64,000 bases of DNA from Setoptus koraiensis (lineage: Eukaryota > Arthropoda): assembly GCA_048013815.1 (NCBI GenBank), contig CM106585.1, positions 17,670,001-17,734,000 of the forward strand. Reading direction: 5' to 3'. Each line of letters starts with the position of its first letter. Positions within the stretch are counted from its first letter, which is position 1. Shown here in pieces: positions 37,550 to 49,083 of this stretch. The notes beneath the pieces were generated by a model. It saw only the letters and a list, made by a program, of their open reading frames with translations. It was not told where the DNA came from and did no database searches. The translations under genes and the position numbers were made by a program.

Positions 37550-40500
37550 GTAAGTGCGGTCGACCGGTGGCCTTAATCGCCGCTCGCTTTTGCAGTTCTC
37601 TGCCCGTGGGCCGTCGCAATTGGATATTGTTCAGCATTGATCAGTGGATATCGGCGAGCATTGGTTGTTATTGAGCGGTCCAATGAGGCAAGGCGCGACT
37701 TGCTGCAACCTTTGCCGACGAGCCAACAAGCGGCCAACAAGCGACCAACTAACGGCCAACTAACGGCCAACTGACGGCTCTCGAAATGTCATAGATAAGC
37801 TTGTTTCAGCATGCGAGAGCTCTTCTTGTCTGTGCGTGGATGGCTAAATTGAAAATGCAAATAATGATGATAATTCATTAATAATAATAATAACGCCGCT
37901 GATAAGCCCTATCAATTATCGCCGGCTCTCGCTGGATTGCGCGCTCGATTGTGCGCTCGATAGGCACGTCGATAGGAGCGAGCAGCCTCGAGCCATGAGC
38001 CTCACCTTGCTCTTTTTCGCATTGATTGTTTGTATCATCGAGCAACATTGGACAAAGTTTGCTGTCGACTTAATGTGCTCTCACATGACCCATTGAGAGC
38101 CACTTACGAGAGTTCAATCGGCGCTTGTCGAGCTAGCCAGCGAAGAAGACACTTGACTGTGTGTGTGTGTGTGTGTGTGCCTCTCATCATAATCATCGCA
38201 TAACATGACAGAAATAGCTGCTGCTGCTTGTTTAACTTGTAATGCTAATGTTCAAATAGCAACAAGTGTAAATAAGTTCACAGCTAACAAATCACGGCAA
38301 CAACAACAGTGCTCGCAAACAGTTGTTCTTGGCTAATTTTGGCGGTCTCGACGCCAACACTACATCTAATGAACCGTTGCCAGATGACGGCTTTCAGTTG
38401 CGGCAAAATTTGATTTGGTTGCCTTCGAGAGCCAGTGTGAACCAGTGCGAGTTGTGTCAACCAACACAACACACGACACAACAACAGCAACAACAGCGAC
38501 AACAACGACAACAACGACAACAAAAACAACATGTTATCAGAATAATAATAACTAATAAACAAGGGAGTCAAGTTATGCAAATGAGCCTCGCCGAGAGCCC
38601 AAACAAAGAGATCGTCACGTGTGCGTATGTGTGTTTAGTCGATTGGTGGTTGTTGGTGTCGTTGCTGCTGGCGTGCTCGTGAGTCTCGACGTGAGAGAAA
38701 GCGGAGGGACAAAAAAGAAGAACAACAACAAGTAATTCACTGTGCAACTTTAACAATATACGCACCAGCAACAACAATAACATTATATGTATTGTAACGG
38801 CGAGCCAGCTATGGCTCGGCTAACGAGTTACAGGCAGCGATTGATATGAGTGCACATGGTCACACAAAATACAATTAGACCGTTAGATTCAGCAACAGCA
38901 ACAACAGCGACAACAACGGCAACGGCAACAACGGCAACAACAGCGACAATGGTAACAACGGCAACAAGAGAGAGAGAAACAACAACAAGGGAAACAACAA
39001 GCACCAAAAACAACAACAAGTGCGAGCGACAGACAAGTGCCGAATGACGGTTCACCTTGATTTCTTCAACAGCGACAACAACGACGACGCCAACAACAAC
39101 AACAGCAACAACAGCAGCAACAACAGCTGTCAGTTGGTTAATGTAAAGTGTGTGACAGGTGGAAATTGCCGCTGGTCGTCGCTGTTGTTGTTGTTGTTGT
39201 TGTTGCTAATGAAAAGAGAGCGATAACGCAGCAATTACTGTGCTGGCTGGCCCACATGATGATATTTGCAAATTGCGATATGCTCGCTTTGCATTATGTG
39301 CAATTTAGCTGACAAGTTTGTGAGCTTTATCATGTGAAGACTCACTTGCACTAACTTGCCACGGCTAACTGTGTTGTCGCCTAACTGGCAACACAGTTAA
39401 CCAGCTACTACGCACACTCATCCAGCCAAACATGTACTAATGATGTAATTAATGTGCGAGCTGATTGCGCGCGGCCAACTTAGCACGCGCAATAATAGAC
39501 ACATGATTTATTGTCAGATGGAGAGATAACACCAACTATACGCACGTATGCACGTACTCATGCTATATCCAGCTATTTATGGTGTATGCGTGTATTTATG
39601 GCACATCGTCGGTGCTGTCAGTGCATCCTCAGCGCATTCTTTTCGCAGTTTTCTGTATATATCTTCATGTATATACCGGTACAGTAAATATATCTTTATA
39701 TATATAAATCTGTGTGTATCGCTCATTAGAGATTGTTAATCATTTCCATGTGCGCGGCTATTGTCATTTCTGGCTATGTCACTATGATATATCGCGCGCA
39801 TTTAACAATGCACTTACAATTGTTAGATTAACAATTGTATCAGGCGGGCCGACAGGTGGCTCCAGTTACTAATCTAATTGAATGGCGACCCGGCCGACAA
39901 TAATCCGCGTACCTGAGCTGATCGAATCGGCGATACAGATACAGATTGCGTCAGTAGATACAAGTGGCAGCGGGATTATTTATCCATTGTGTTGCATTGT
40001 GTTATATTGTGCTGCCTCTGGCGAGCGATAACATAAAGATAAACGGACGCAGCTATTAATACAACGGCACTATCGGACGCGGTCATTGTTGTTGTTGTTG
40101 CTGCTGTTGTTGCCGCTGCCGCCTAAGTAAACAGCAGCAGTTCAAACTTGCAGTTTATTGCCGTCAACGGGCAAGATTGATAGTCAAGATCAAGGCGAGT
40201 ATTCGTTTTTACTGTCTACAACTATTTATATAAATATAAATGTAATATTCTCGCAAAATGGCTCTCGGCAAGACAGTTTAAAAATAGTTTAAAGCCGTCT
40301 AAGTGCTCGCAATCGCACTGACTGCCAACTGTTCAAAATTAGATTTTGCCGTCACAATTGTTGTAATTGCTGGCCGAATTGCCGTCTAGAGAAGGGTGCT
40401 CTTTGAGCGGCTAAAATGCTTGTAAGCGCTCGTACTAAATGTTGGCGATGAAATATTGATGGAGTGCTGTCATGTCTGCTCGATACCAAGTCAAGTTGAT

Positions 40501-41570
40501 AGCCTGTCAAGACACTATCTGACGATCTACTTCAACGCCAACTAAATACACATTATTATTATTATTCATATGTAGCCATTCAAATTGCGAGTAGCGAGTA
40601 GCGAGTAGCGAGTTGCCAGTTTGCAGTGGCCAAATGCGATTATTTGCATTATCGCAACATTAGTCAGACTATAACGGCCGACTCTAACATGAGATATAAC
40701 GGCCAGATAATGTTTTGAAGAATTTATTCCAAATTTGTCAGTGGAATATTCGTTTATTTAGCCACCGATCTCTTCGACGGGTCATCGTGTTTGAATGCAA
40801 ATTATGCAGCCACTTCACTCCACATCATGTCAGAGTGTGACCTCGAACCGTCACACCGACACTGACCGCAACAACTGGGCCATCAATCGCACCATCAATT
40901 GGGCCACCAAGCCCTGCGTTGGGCCATTTAGCCGTGGGCCCATTGAGCCGTTTCGCCACTGAGCCATCCTTACGGCATCGGCCCATTGGCGTAACGGGCC
41001 GGCCGTTGGTTGCTAGAACTGATCTTGTTGTCATGGTTACCATGGGTTGTTAGCTTGTTAGTTTACTTCGTTTGGCGCGGATAGTTTCAGGCGGCGTTAA
41101 TTATCTCACGTTGGTGTCTCGTCTTCACGCTCACTATCCGCCGCTATGCAAAAACCGTGCTCACTTTATTCAAATTGCACATCTCACTCAAACAATCGAG
41201 CAGCCAAATGGCGAAGCGAATGCAAAAAAGGAAACTCGGCCCGTCCTAAATCTATTTTATTCGCCTATTCCATTAGGCTCGTTAATTAATTTACTCGATT
41301 ATTTTCACTGCGCGCCAACCGTCTCGTGTCCAGCTCAACTCGTTTATTTAGCCACCAATGAACTATTTCGCTAATGAACTTCCTCAATTAATTAATTGAT
41401 TAATATACTCTCTGTCTCTCTCGCTTTTAAACCAACTGTCTCAACTGTCTGCCAAAATAATTGCCACTGCTGGTAATTACTCCTCACCGTGAACCGTTAA
41501 CCGGCAACTGGCAACCGTCGCCACAAACATCCACCTATCGACACACCGATCAACTAAAAAAAAAACACAG
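37550..41570 (+). other. fw: furrowed intron of 4.0 kb
   Basis: The intron lies between the fucolectin exon and the lectin exon. It holds many simple repeats: (TG)n at 38159-38180, CAACAG/CAACGA runs at 38466-38530 and 38889-38965, (CAA)n at 39068-39127 and (GTT)n at 39181-39207 and 40088-40120. No other gene was seen in it. The acceptor chosen is the CACAG at 41566-41570 after a run of A. It keeps frame and gives K-EFSHDRC, similar to the furrowed family, whereas the nearer ACAG at 41583-41586 would break the frame. Confidence 0.7.
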
Positions 41571-43862
41571 AATTTTCGCACGACAGGTGCGGCATCCAGT
41601 CCACGGTGGCGCCATCTAGCTCTGCTGCTGGCTCACCACAAAATAACGCGGCCCCTCCGTTTGGTTTGCGCCAACAAAACACAAATGCCAACAGTGCATC
41701 GGCGGCAATGTCAACGCTAATCAACAACGCAAACAACAACAACAACAACTCATTGATAGTATTCAACAGGACGTGTTACGAGCTACAAACAACAAGTGGC
41801 GGCTCCTATCTCATCGCCGACACCTATTGCAAGGCACGCGGCGGCGCCCTGCTGAATTCTCTCAACAATGTCACGCACAATTTTATCTCGTTGGAACTGG
41901 AACGTGTCAAGGCGCAACTGAAATCCAAATTGATTTGGTTGGGCGCAAAACGTGACCAATCCACGGGCAATCCGAACCCGACAGTCAGCTCAGCGGCCAG
42001 TCAATCAACAGCAGCAGCAGCAATAAACAACAACAATCTCCAGTTGCCATCTACAATTGCGTCATCGTCTCAACAACAACACCAGGCCATCAAAGAGTTG
42101 TTCAGTGGCCTGCCGGTGACATCGTTGCAACACGCAGCCGGTCAAGCCGGCGCGGCGCCCATGCTACCCGAACCAATGGCTTTACTGGCGGCCGCACCAA
42201 GCCAATCGGACACCGCGCACGCATTTTATCAGGCTAGCTCGGGCGCAGGCGGCGCCACAAGTCGCGGTAGTCAGACTTTTGGCTTGCCAACGGCCACAGG
42301 TGGCGCTGGCGCCGGAAGCACCGGATACAACGCGCCAACAAGTGACTCGACGCAAGCCGACCAACAGTCTACTTCCGGTTTATTTAACAGGCCCAGTGCA
42401 AGCTCGCCCCGGTCCACCATAATCATTAGTCAGGCGGGTTCGCCGGCCTCGTCACTGTTTCAAGTGCCACCCTCGTTGCTGGCGGCCACCTCTCAATCGT
42501 CCGCTCAGTCGGCCCAGGCGCCCCAGTTGTCGTCCGACAAAAACACTCAGCCATTGTCCGCGTCTACATCGTTCACATCGTCATCTTCTTCAATGTCGGC
42601 TGCGTCGTCCTCGTCGGTCGGTCCCGCCGCCGCCGCCGCCCCCACCGCAACCAATCAATTGCCCGTGACCAATCCGCACCATCCGGTGTTGCACGGGCCG
42701 GCAAGATTGCGCGCAAGCAGTAGCAGCGGTGTTGTTGGCAGTTCGGGGGCCAGCGGTAGCCAGCTGCAGCAAGCGAGCAGCATTGTTTCGGACAGATTCG
42801 GTCAGACGAGTTCCGCGCCGGGCGCAAGTGTGTGGCGCTGGGCCGGTCAAGAGTGGCCCGGCCAGCCCATAACGTCGTTCATGTGGGCAGAGGAGCAGCC
42901 CAACAATTACAACAACCAACAGGATTGCATTGTGCTGGACGGGGCCCGCAAATGGCTGTGGAACGATGTAACTTGCGAGCTAAACTACCTGCCCTGGATA
43001 TGTCAGTATAGGCCCGTTAGCTGCGGTTCGCCCGAGCGCAACGAAAACTCCACCATCGTTGAGTTGACACAATTGGCATCACTGGCAGACAATCAACAAC
43101 AATTGCAACAACAACAACAATTGCTATTCCAACAAAATCGAGTTGTCACCTACGTGTGCCCGGTGGGACACAAATTAGTGGGTCCACGTCAGCGGAAGTG
43201 CCAATCGGACGGCTATTGGAGCGAACAAGCGCCAAAGTGTCAGTATGTTGATTGTGGTCATCTGGGCGCCTCGGCGACCGGTTCAACGGGTGTCGCTTCG
43301 CCGGCGTCGTCATCACAAAATAGCATTGTCGCCGGCAAGGACGCGGCCATAGACAATGGTCGCATTATTTATTTAAATCAATCACAAACAACCTATGGCA
43401 GCCTGGTGAAATACGTTTGTTACGAGGATTACGTTTTAGTTGGCCAAGACACCCGCCAGTGTCTTGGATCGGGCCTGTGGTCGGGCAAAAAACCCAATTG
43501 TGCCTACAAATGGTGCCCAGTGCTCACTCAAATACCCAACGGTTTTCTAAATGTTACCAGCTACAGTGAGAACAGTGTCGCCCACTACCAATGCAATCCT
43601 GGCTACAAATTGATCGGTGACGACACTCGTGTTTGTCTATTGGGTGGCAAATGGACCAATCAGGAGCCCTATTGTCAGTATGTCGATTGTGGGCCCCCAA
43701 ATCACATTCACAATGGCCAATATCAATTGTTGAATGGAACGAGCACAAATTATTTGAGCGTCGTCTCCTATAGTTGCAATCAAAATTACACATTGACGGG
43801 CGACAATCGGCTTGTTTGCGCCGAAACAAACCAGTGGCAAGGCAACGAGCCGCGCTGCCAAC
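41571..43862 (+). CDS. fw: furrowed-like: C-type lectin domain with long insert, then four sushi repeats
   Basis: A 2.3-kb exon. After EFSHDRCGIQ and an S/N-rich linker comes a C-type lectin domain: FNRTCYEL, ADTYCKARGGALL, LIWLGAKR, then an insert of about 300 residues rich in S, A, Q, T and G (about 41970-42825), then WRWAGQEW, WAEEQPNNYNNQQDC and WLWNDVTCELNYLPWIC. The EPN position reads EQPNN and the WND position is kept, so calcium-dependent sugar binding is plausible but altered. Four sushi domains follow, beginning at VSCGSPE, YVDCGHL, YKWCPVL and YVDCGPP. The first is interrupted by a poly-Q stretch. The exon ends CAAC before donor GTGAGT. The insert lies between the two halves of the lectin domain and is probably an extruded, glycosylated loop. 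Confidence 0.88.
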
Positions 43863-44026
43863 GTGAGTATAATTCAGTTTGCTTTTTTCAGTCCCATTAT
43901 GTCAGCCTTGATGTTTTTTGTTGTTGTTGGTGCCTGTAAAAACATCAAGCGAGATATACTAATGACAAACAAATCGCTAATAATTAACTCAAATCAATCG
44001 TCAAACATTTATTTATTTTATGCCAG
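43863..44026 (+). other. fw: furrowed intron
   Basis: A 164-bp intron from GTGAGT to TGCCAG, with a T-rich tract before the acceptor. Confidence 0.85.
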
Positions 44027-44206
44027 TTATTGAATGCGGCCCGCCGGAAGTCAACGGAGGATCTCAGTTGGTGGGCAGCAGCGCGTTCACCATCCACTCG
44101 ACGGTGGAGTATCAGTGCCAGAAGGGATTCAAACAAGTGGCGGGCGACCCGTCCAGAACCTGCCAGCCGGACGGTCGCTGGTCCGGCCAGCCGTTATCGT
44201 GCAAAT
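44027..44206 (+). CDS. fw: furrowed-like: exon with one sushi repeat
   Basis: A 180-bp exon encoding exactly one sushi domain: LIECGPPEVNGG, VEYQCQKGFKQVAG, TCQPDGRWSGQPLSCK. One-domain, phase-matched exons are usual in sushi proteins and allow exon skipping without a frame change. Donor GTGAGT follows at 44207. Confidence 0.88.
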
Positions 44207-44427
44207 GTGAGTACCCATTCGCTTGCTGTTGTTAGCCGGTGCCAACTAATTAATTAATTAGTTGATGGCAGTTGCCGCTAGTTGGCAGTCCAACGATAAA
44301 TCTGACAACTGATTCTAACTCGCGATTCTCATTTGTTTTTCTCTCGCCTCGCCAACACCGACCAACATCGACCGACACCAACCGACATCGACCGACACCA
44401 ACCGACATCGACCGACATCCAACGTAG
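44207..44427 (+). other. fw: furrowed intron with CGACATCGAC repeats
   Basis: A 221-bp intron. Its 3' half (about 44352-44420) is a tandem array of ACCGACATCG/ACCGACACCA units instead of a normal pyrimidine tract, and the acceptor is AACGTAG. Confidence 0.75.
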
Positions 44428-46971
44428 ACGTCGACTGCGGCCGAGTGCCCGGCATCCTCAAGGGCGAACTGCAGTATCTCAACGGCACCACCTATCTCAA
44501 CAGTCAGGTCTTGTACGAGTGCACCCCGGGCAACAGAATTTCCGGCCACAAGATCAGATTTTGTGGCGCCGATGGCCGTTGGACGGGCGTGTCGCCCAAA
44601 TGCGAGGAGATCCGCTGCGATGCGCCCTCGTTGCCCGAGAACGGAAGCGCCATCTATTTGGGCAACGACCGGTCTCTTGTGGAACAATCGTTTTCTGTTG
44701 GCGTCACAGTGCAATACAATTGTGATTACGGTCACATTGTGCAGGGTCCCTGGGCCAACAGGCAGTGCCAGGCCAACGGCGAGTGGTCGGGCGAGGCGCC
44801 CACCTGTCGCTTTGTTGATTGTGGTCAGCCAACGGCGGTTGAATTCGCTCAGGTGACGCTCAAATATCCGACGGCCAATCAAAATTTGGTCCAAGGCAGT
44901 CGATTGCCCAATTTGAACGACGGCGGCCAGTCTGTTCCGCTCAACAATTATGAATTGATGACCCGGGCCGGGCCGCCCACCTATTACGGTTGCGTTGCTC
45001 ATTACGTTTGCGAGCCCAATTATCGCATGTCGGGCATGGGCATCGGCAGCACAAGCCAGCGCGAGTGCCTCGAGTCGGGACAATGGCGCAAACCGGCCCC
45101 AACTTGCGAGCCCGTACAATGTCCCAAACCGGATATACTGGACGAGCACACCCTGGTGGAGATCCAATTGGTTAGCGCCATCAACAATAACACCATCACT
45201 ACAGGCAATCATGTTGCAGCAAGCAATGTGCAGCAGCAGCAACAGCAGCAGAGGGCGCTGCTGGCTAGCACCCAGTTTGGTGTTCAGGACAAAATCAGCT
45301 ACAGTTGTGCCCTGGGGTACGAGCTGTACGGCGGGCCCGAGGTGCGCACTTGCACACATCACGGTCAGTGGAGCGGCTCATCGACGCCCCGCTGCAGACT
45401 GATCGATTGCGGCCGACCGCCGGCCATCAATCCCGAAACGGGTCGCTACTATCTGCTGAACGACACAACAACCTTCAATTCGCTAGTTGAATACACCTGT
45501 ATCAGGCCGTTTAAATTGATTGAGCGCAGCACAACAAGTGGCATATCGCGCCAAGACACTGACCTGTCGTCACAAGCTCCGTTTGGTGCCAACGGCAACA
45601 GCATGCCCATAGCGTTCGGCCTGAAGATTTGCAGTCAAACGGGCCAATGGTGGCCGAGTGACCTGGTGCCCAAGTGTGTCGGCTCGGATCTGAGCGAGTT
45701 CAACGGCGGCGACAACGCCGTCGACACCAGCAACAGAAACAATCAGCAAGTTCTGGCGCCCAACATGGCGCAGGATATTATCAACACAATTGGCGGAAGT
45801 AGTTTCAGGACAAACGCCAACGGGGGCGCTCACAGTCATCACAATCATCAGTCGATGTTGTGGCCGAATCTCATAATTGGCTTCGGTTTGTTTGTCATGC
45901 TCATACTAATTGTGGCCACATTGATTTGCATAAAAACAAAGAGGGCGCACAGTAGCAATCGCTCTCATCCGTCGTCGTCGTCGTCGCTGTCATCGGGCGC
46001 AATCACAAACAATCACGGCCAGCATCATATAAGCGCCGTCATGTCCAATGGTCAAAATCATATCACCGCTGGTCACCAGGCCAACGGTGTGTTGAGTCAC
46101 ATACTAAATGGTGCCACAAACGGTGTCGCGGCAAACAATCATCAACAGCAGCAATCGGGCAAGGGCATAATTGATGTGAGCCAGCATTACATTAATCAAC
46201 AAATGATGGGCACAATCCATTCAAATCATCACATGTATCACCATTTATTGGGCACTACCGGAAGTGGTGGCGTTGCAGGAGTCGGGCTAACCAACGGTGC
46301 TGGCTCTGTGGTGGGTTTGAGTGATCACAGTCTGCATTATGCCTCTAGTCCGGCTTTGCTCGGCATGGCTGGACACAATCATTTAACGGGACACAATGGA
46401 ACTGGGCAACAAATGCACGAATTGCCGCCAAATATGCGATTGCCAATTAGTGGACAAGCTCTCATGAATGCGCTAAGTAACCAAGCCGGCGGTGGCGGCT
46501 CGCAATTGGGTACGCCAGGCTCAAATTCTTCTTCGGCCGTATCCATGGCGACAGCCAGCACCGGAAGTGTTGGTGCCGACGATCAACAGCAGCAGCAACA
46601 ACAGCTGAGATCAAATAGAGCATCGGCAATGATGACATACTCTCGTTTGAGTATTGAATCAGATGGCGCCACTAACAATAGTGGCTCTATTAATAATAAC
46701 AATGGTCAGCCATTGAATACGGCCCACTCAATAAGGCACAATCCCAATGGGCTAATTACGTTTGTTTCGCCTGCCCAACAACAGCAACACCAGCAACCAT
46801 CTAATAATAACAAGCAACCTGCAATATCTGCCAATGTCAATCAAATATCGCCCCATTCGGCGCAGACGTCACTATCGATCTCATCGGCCTCATCGCCGGC
46901 CTCCTCTTCCGCTTCCTCATCGTCTTCTAATCATCAACAACGTGTTGCATCTAATCAACAGCAGCAGCAGC

Positions 46972-47006
<35 letters not shown>

Positions 47007-47282
47007 AGAGAACGCAGTCTGTCCAATCGATTGTCCACTAACTCAATGTTGGCCGCAGCAACAGCTTCCGGTCAGCTACAGATCAGCAGAAGTCAATTTC
47101 AGGCGCCCAGGCCGCCATCAGAGGGATCGCCACAACCTCCTAGCTTGCCAGCGCATCCACCACCCCCGCATAGACTGCATCATCATCAGCAACAGCTAAT
47201 GAAGCAACAGGGCCAGAGACAACAGGCAACTATCAATCAATCTAGTCAACAGCAACACCATTACATGGAACCAAATGTATAG
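44428..47282 (+). CDS. fw: furrowed-like: five sushi repeats, membrane segment, long low-complexity tail
   Basis: Terminal exon of 2.86 kb. Five sushi domains begin at YVDCGRV, EIRCDAP, FVDCGQP, PVQCPKP and LIDCGRP; the third and fourth carry extra loops of 20-30 residues. A hydrophobic segment, IIGFGLFVMLILIVATLIC (about 45873-45930), with the basic stop-transfer KTKR after it, crosses the membrane once. The cytoplasmic tail of about 450 residues is rich in N, H, Q, G and S, with a run of about 18 glutamines at 46956-47007 and the proline-rich SLPAHPPPPHR near the end. The tail ends HHYMEPNV and the stop is at 47280-47282. Including the sushi at 36672, eleven sushi domains are visible. The long disordered tail may recruit cytoplasmic partners; I see no known signalling motif beyond the proline stretch. 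Confidence 0.88.
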
Positions 47283-47850
47283 ATGGCACATAACACACTA
47301 GGGACACATTAATCCAGGTAGGCAATGTGCATTGAATTTATTATAAATTATCTAGTCTTATTGTTTCAAATCAATGTCATCGTGAAACTATCCTCTATGT
47401 GGTCTGTTATTTGTGAACACATCATTCTATCTATTCTCAGTAGTTTATATGATGGATCAATCATTGATTGTTGAATTTTGTTTCATTACCGATACACATT
47501 GTATATGTATATATATATATAAATATTCTATAGGTGCTTGTAGAATGATAGTTTATCTATAAACCGTTGTTTAATTGTTGAATGTTTGTTCAATGTGTGG
47601 ATTGGTGTTTTGTTAAATCCATCACAGTCATCTTATCTGTCCTCATACATGATTAACCTAGACAAATTACATGTCTAAGTGTGGACACACCGCGACAAAT
47701 CCGTGTATCTATCAAATAATTGTTTGTAGTAATGTTCGACGATACGGCCTCAATCATGTAATATAAGCAGTAGACGCAAATTAGAGAGACCATCAAATAA
47801 GAGATATGGTTACTGGATCCTATTCATAATAAAGATACTGATATTGATAA
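47283..47850 (+). terminator. fw: furrowed 3' UTR and polyadenylation signal
   Basis: AT-rich sequence after the stop codon, with AATAAA at 47828-47833 and GT/T-rich sequence (TTTTACGTGTTCTCC) about 35 bases further on, as expected for a cleavage site. There are no open frames of interest. Confidence 0.6.
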
Positions 47851-48117
47851 ATATGTTGATATCAAGACAATTTTACGTGTTCTCCCGTCCCCAGGCCTCA
47901 TTTCTTTTCCGGCTTTCAGGCTTCAATCTTTAACGCTTTGTTTTATTGGGTCGACTGTAGGATTGGTGTTGCTTGACTTGAGATCGCCCTTCTAACAAAT
48001 ACATCTAACTTGTGAGGATACAGGCATCTCCGAGCTAACAATCTAAGTTACACTTGTAACCTGACAACTTGTGAGTGACGTTTAATGTTAGGTGTTAAAT
48101 CTGTTGTCCGAGAACTG
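47851..48117. other. Spacer with no recognised feature
   Basis: Unremarkable AT-rich DNA between the furrowed 3' end and the first repeat element. Nothing was recognised. Confidence 0.5.
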
Positions 48118-48266
48118 GGTTGTTGTAGCGAACTGGGCGTAGTTTCGATCTGGGTATTTTGGGTATTTTTGGGTAGAGTATAGTACCCTGATACCCGAAT
48201 AGGTATTCATAAGATGTAGAAATTTACGGTTTTCGAGTTACCTGAGGTACCGCACAGTGGGCGTTT
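48118..48266 (+). mobile_element. Partial copy of the inverted-repeat element, cut by the gap
   Basis: From about 48150 the sequence GGGTATTTTGGGTATTTTTG is followed by GTACCCTGATACC, a diverged CCGAGATACC-type stretch and CGCACAGTGGGCGTTT. The same order appears at 62018-62138 and, more diverged, at 50041-50155. This is the left part of the same family. The outer end is degenerate and the remainder is lost in the Ns. Confidence 0.75.
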
Positions 48267-48766
48267 NNNNNNNNNNNNNNNNNNNNNNNNNNNNNNNNNN
48301 NNNNNNNNNNNNNNNNNNNNNNNNNNNNNNNNNNNNNNNNNNNNNNNNNNNNNNNNNNNNNNNNNNNNNNNNNNNNNNNNNNNNNNNNNNNNNNNNNNNN
48401 NNNNNNNNNNNNNNNNNNNNNNNNNNNNNNNNNNNNNNNNNNNNNNNNNNNNNNNNNNNNNNNNNNNNNNNNNNNNNNNNNNNNNNNNNNNNNNNNNNNN
48501 NNNNNNNNNNNNNNNNNNNNNNNNNNNNNNNNNNNNNNNNNNNNNNNNNNNNNNNNNNNNNNNNNNNNNNNNNNNNNNNNNNNNNNNNNNNNNNNNNNNN
48601 NNNNNNNNNNNNNNNNNNNNNNNNNNNNNNNNNNNNNNNNNNNNNNNNNNNNNNNNNNNNNNNNNNNNNNNNNNNNNNNNNNNNNNNNNNNNNNNNNNNN
48701 NNNNNNNNNNNNNNNNNNNNNNNNNNNNNNNNNNNNNNNNNNNNNNNNNNNNNNNNNNNNNNNNNN
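48267..48766. other. Assembly gap, 500 N
   Basis: Exactly 500 N, a conventional scaffold-gap size, so the true distance is unknown. Confidence 0.99.
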
Positions 48767-48780
48767 TTTACTATTTGAGC

Positions 48781-49083
48781 ATGAACGGAGAAGACTTTCA
48801 AGGTAACACGACCAAGAGTGCACGAAAGTCACTAAAAACAAAAGCTGTTAAAACTGGACTTGGTCCAAGGAAAACTTCATCATCACTCGGTGTAAAATCT
48901 ACGCAGGAAACGAAAGGATTGGGCCCAAAATCTTTTAAAAGCCTTGCCGGCAAGAAGTCTGTCAAGAGTATCGTCGCCCCGAAATCTGTTAATAGCATCG
49001 TCGGCGCGATATCTGTTAATAGCATCATCGACCCGAAATCTGTCAAGAGCATCGTCGCCCCGAAATCTGTTAGAAGCCGATAA
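48781..49083 (+). CDS. Small basic repeat protein, unknown function
   Basis: The frame runs from an ATG at 48781 to 49083, 100 residues, very rich in K and S. The second half is built of 10-residue repeats of the form (A/D)PKSV(N/K)SI(V/I) encoded by a 30-bp tandem repeat (about 48955-49075). The first half has related K-S-x-K spacing. The high charge and regular spacing would suit DNA or RNA binding, but no family is recognised. The frame is open upstream towards the gap, so the N-terminus may be longer or spliced. The composition differs from the furrowed side. Confidence 0.45.
   Translation: MNGEDFQGNTTKSARKSLKTKAVKTGLGPRKTSSSLGVKSTQETKGLGPKSFKSLAGKKSVKSIVAPKSVNSIVGAISVNSIIDPKSVKSIVAPKSVRSR

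Noticed and set aside
44250-45362. 370-codon minus-strand frame opposite furrowed
   Set aside because: It is antisense to strongly supported sushi domains and has no domain of its own.
46762-47199. 145-codon frame within the furrowed tail
   Set aside because: It is a shifted reading of the same exon; the furrowed frame continues through it to the stop.
48224-48841. Apparent frames across the gap
   Set aside because: They consist mainly of unknown bases and carry no information.
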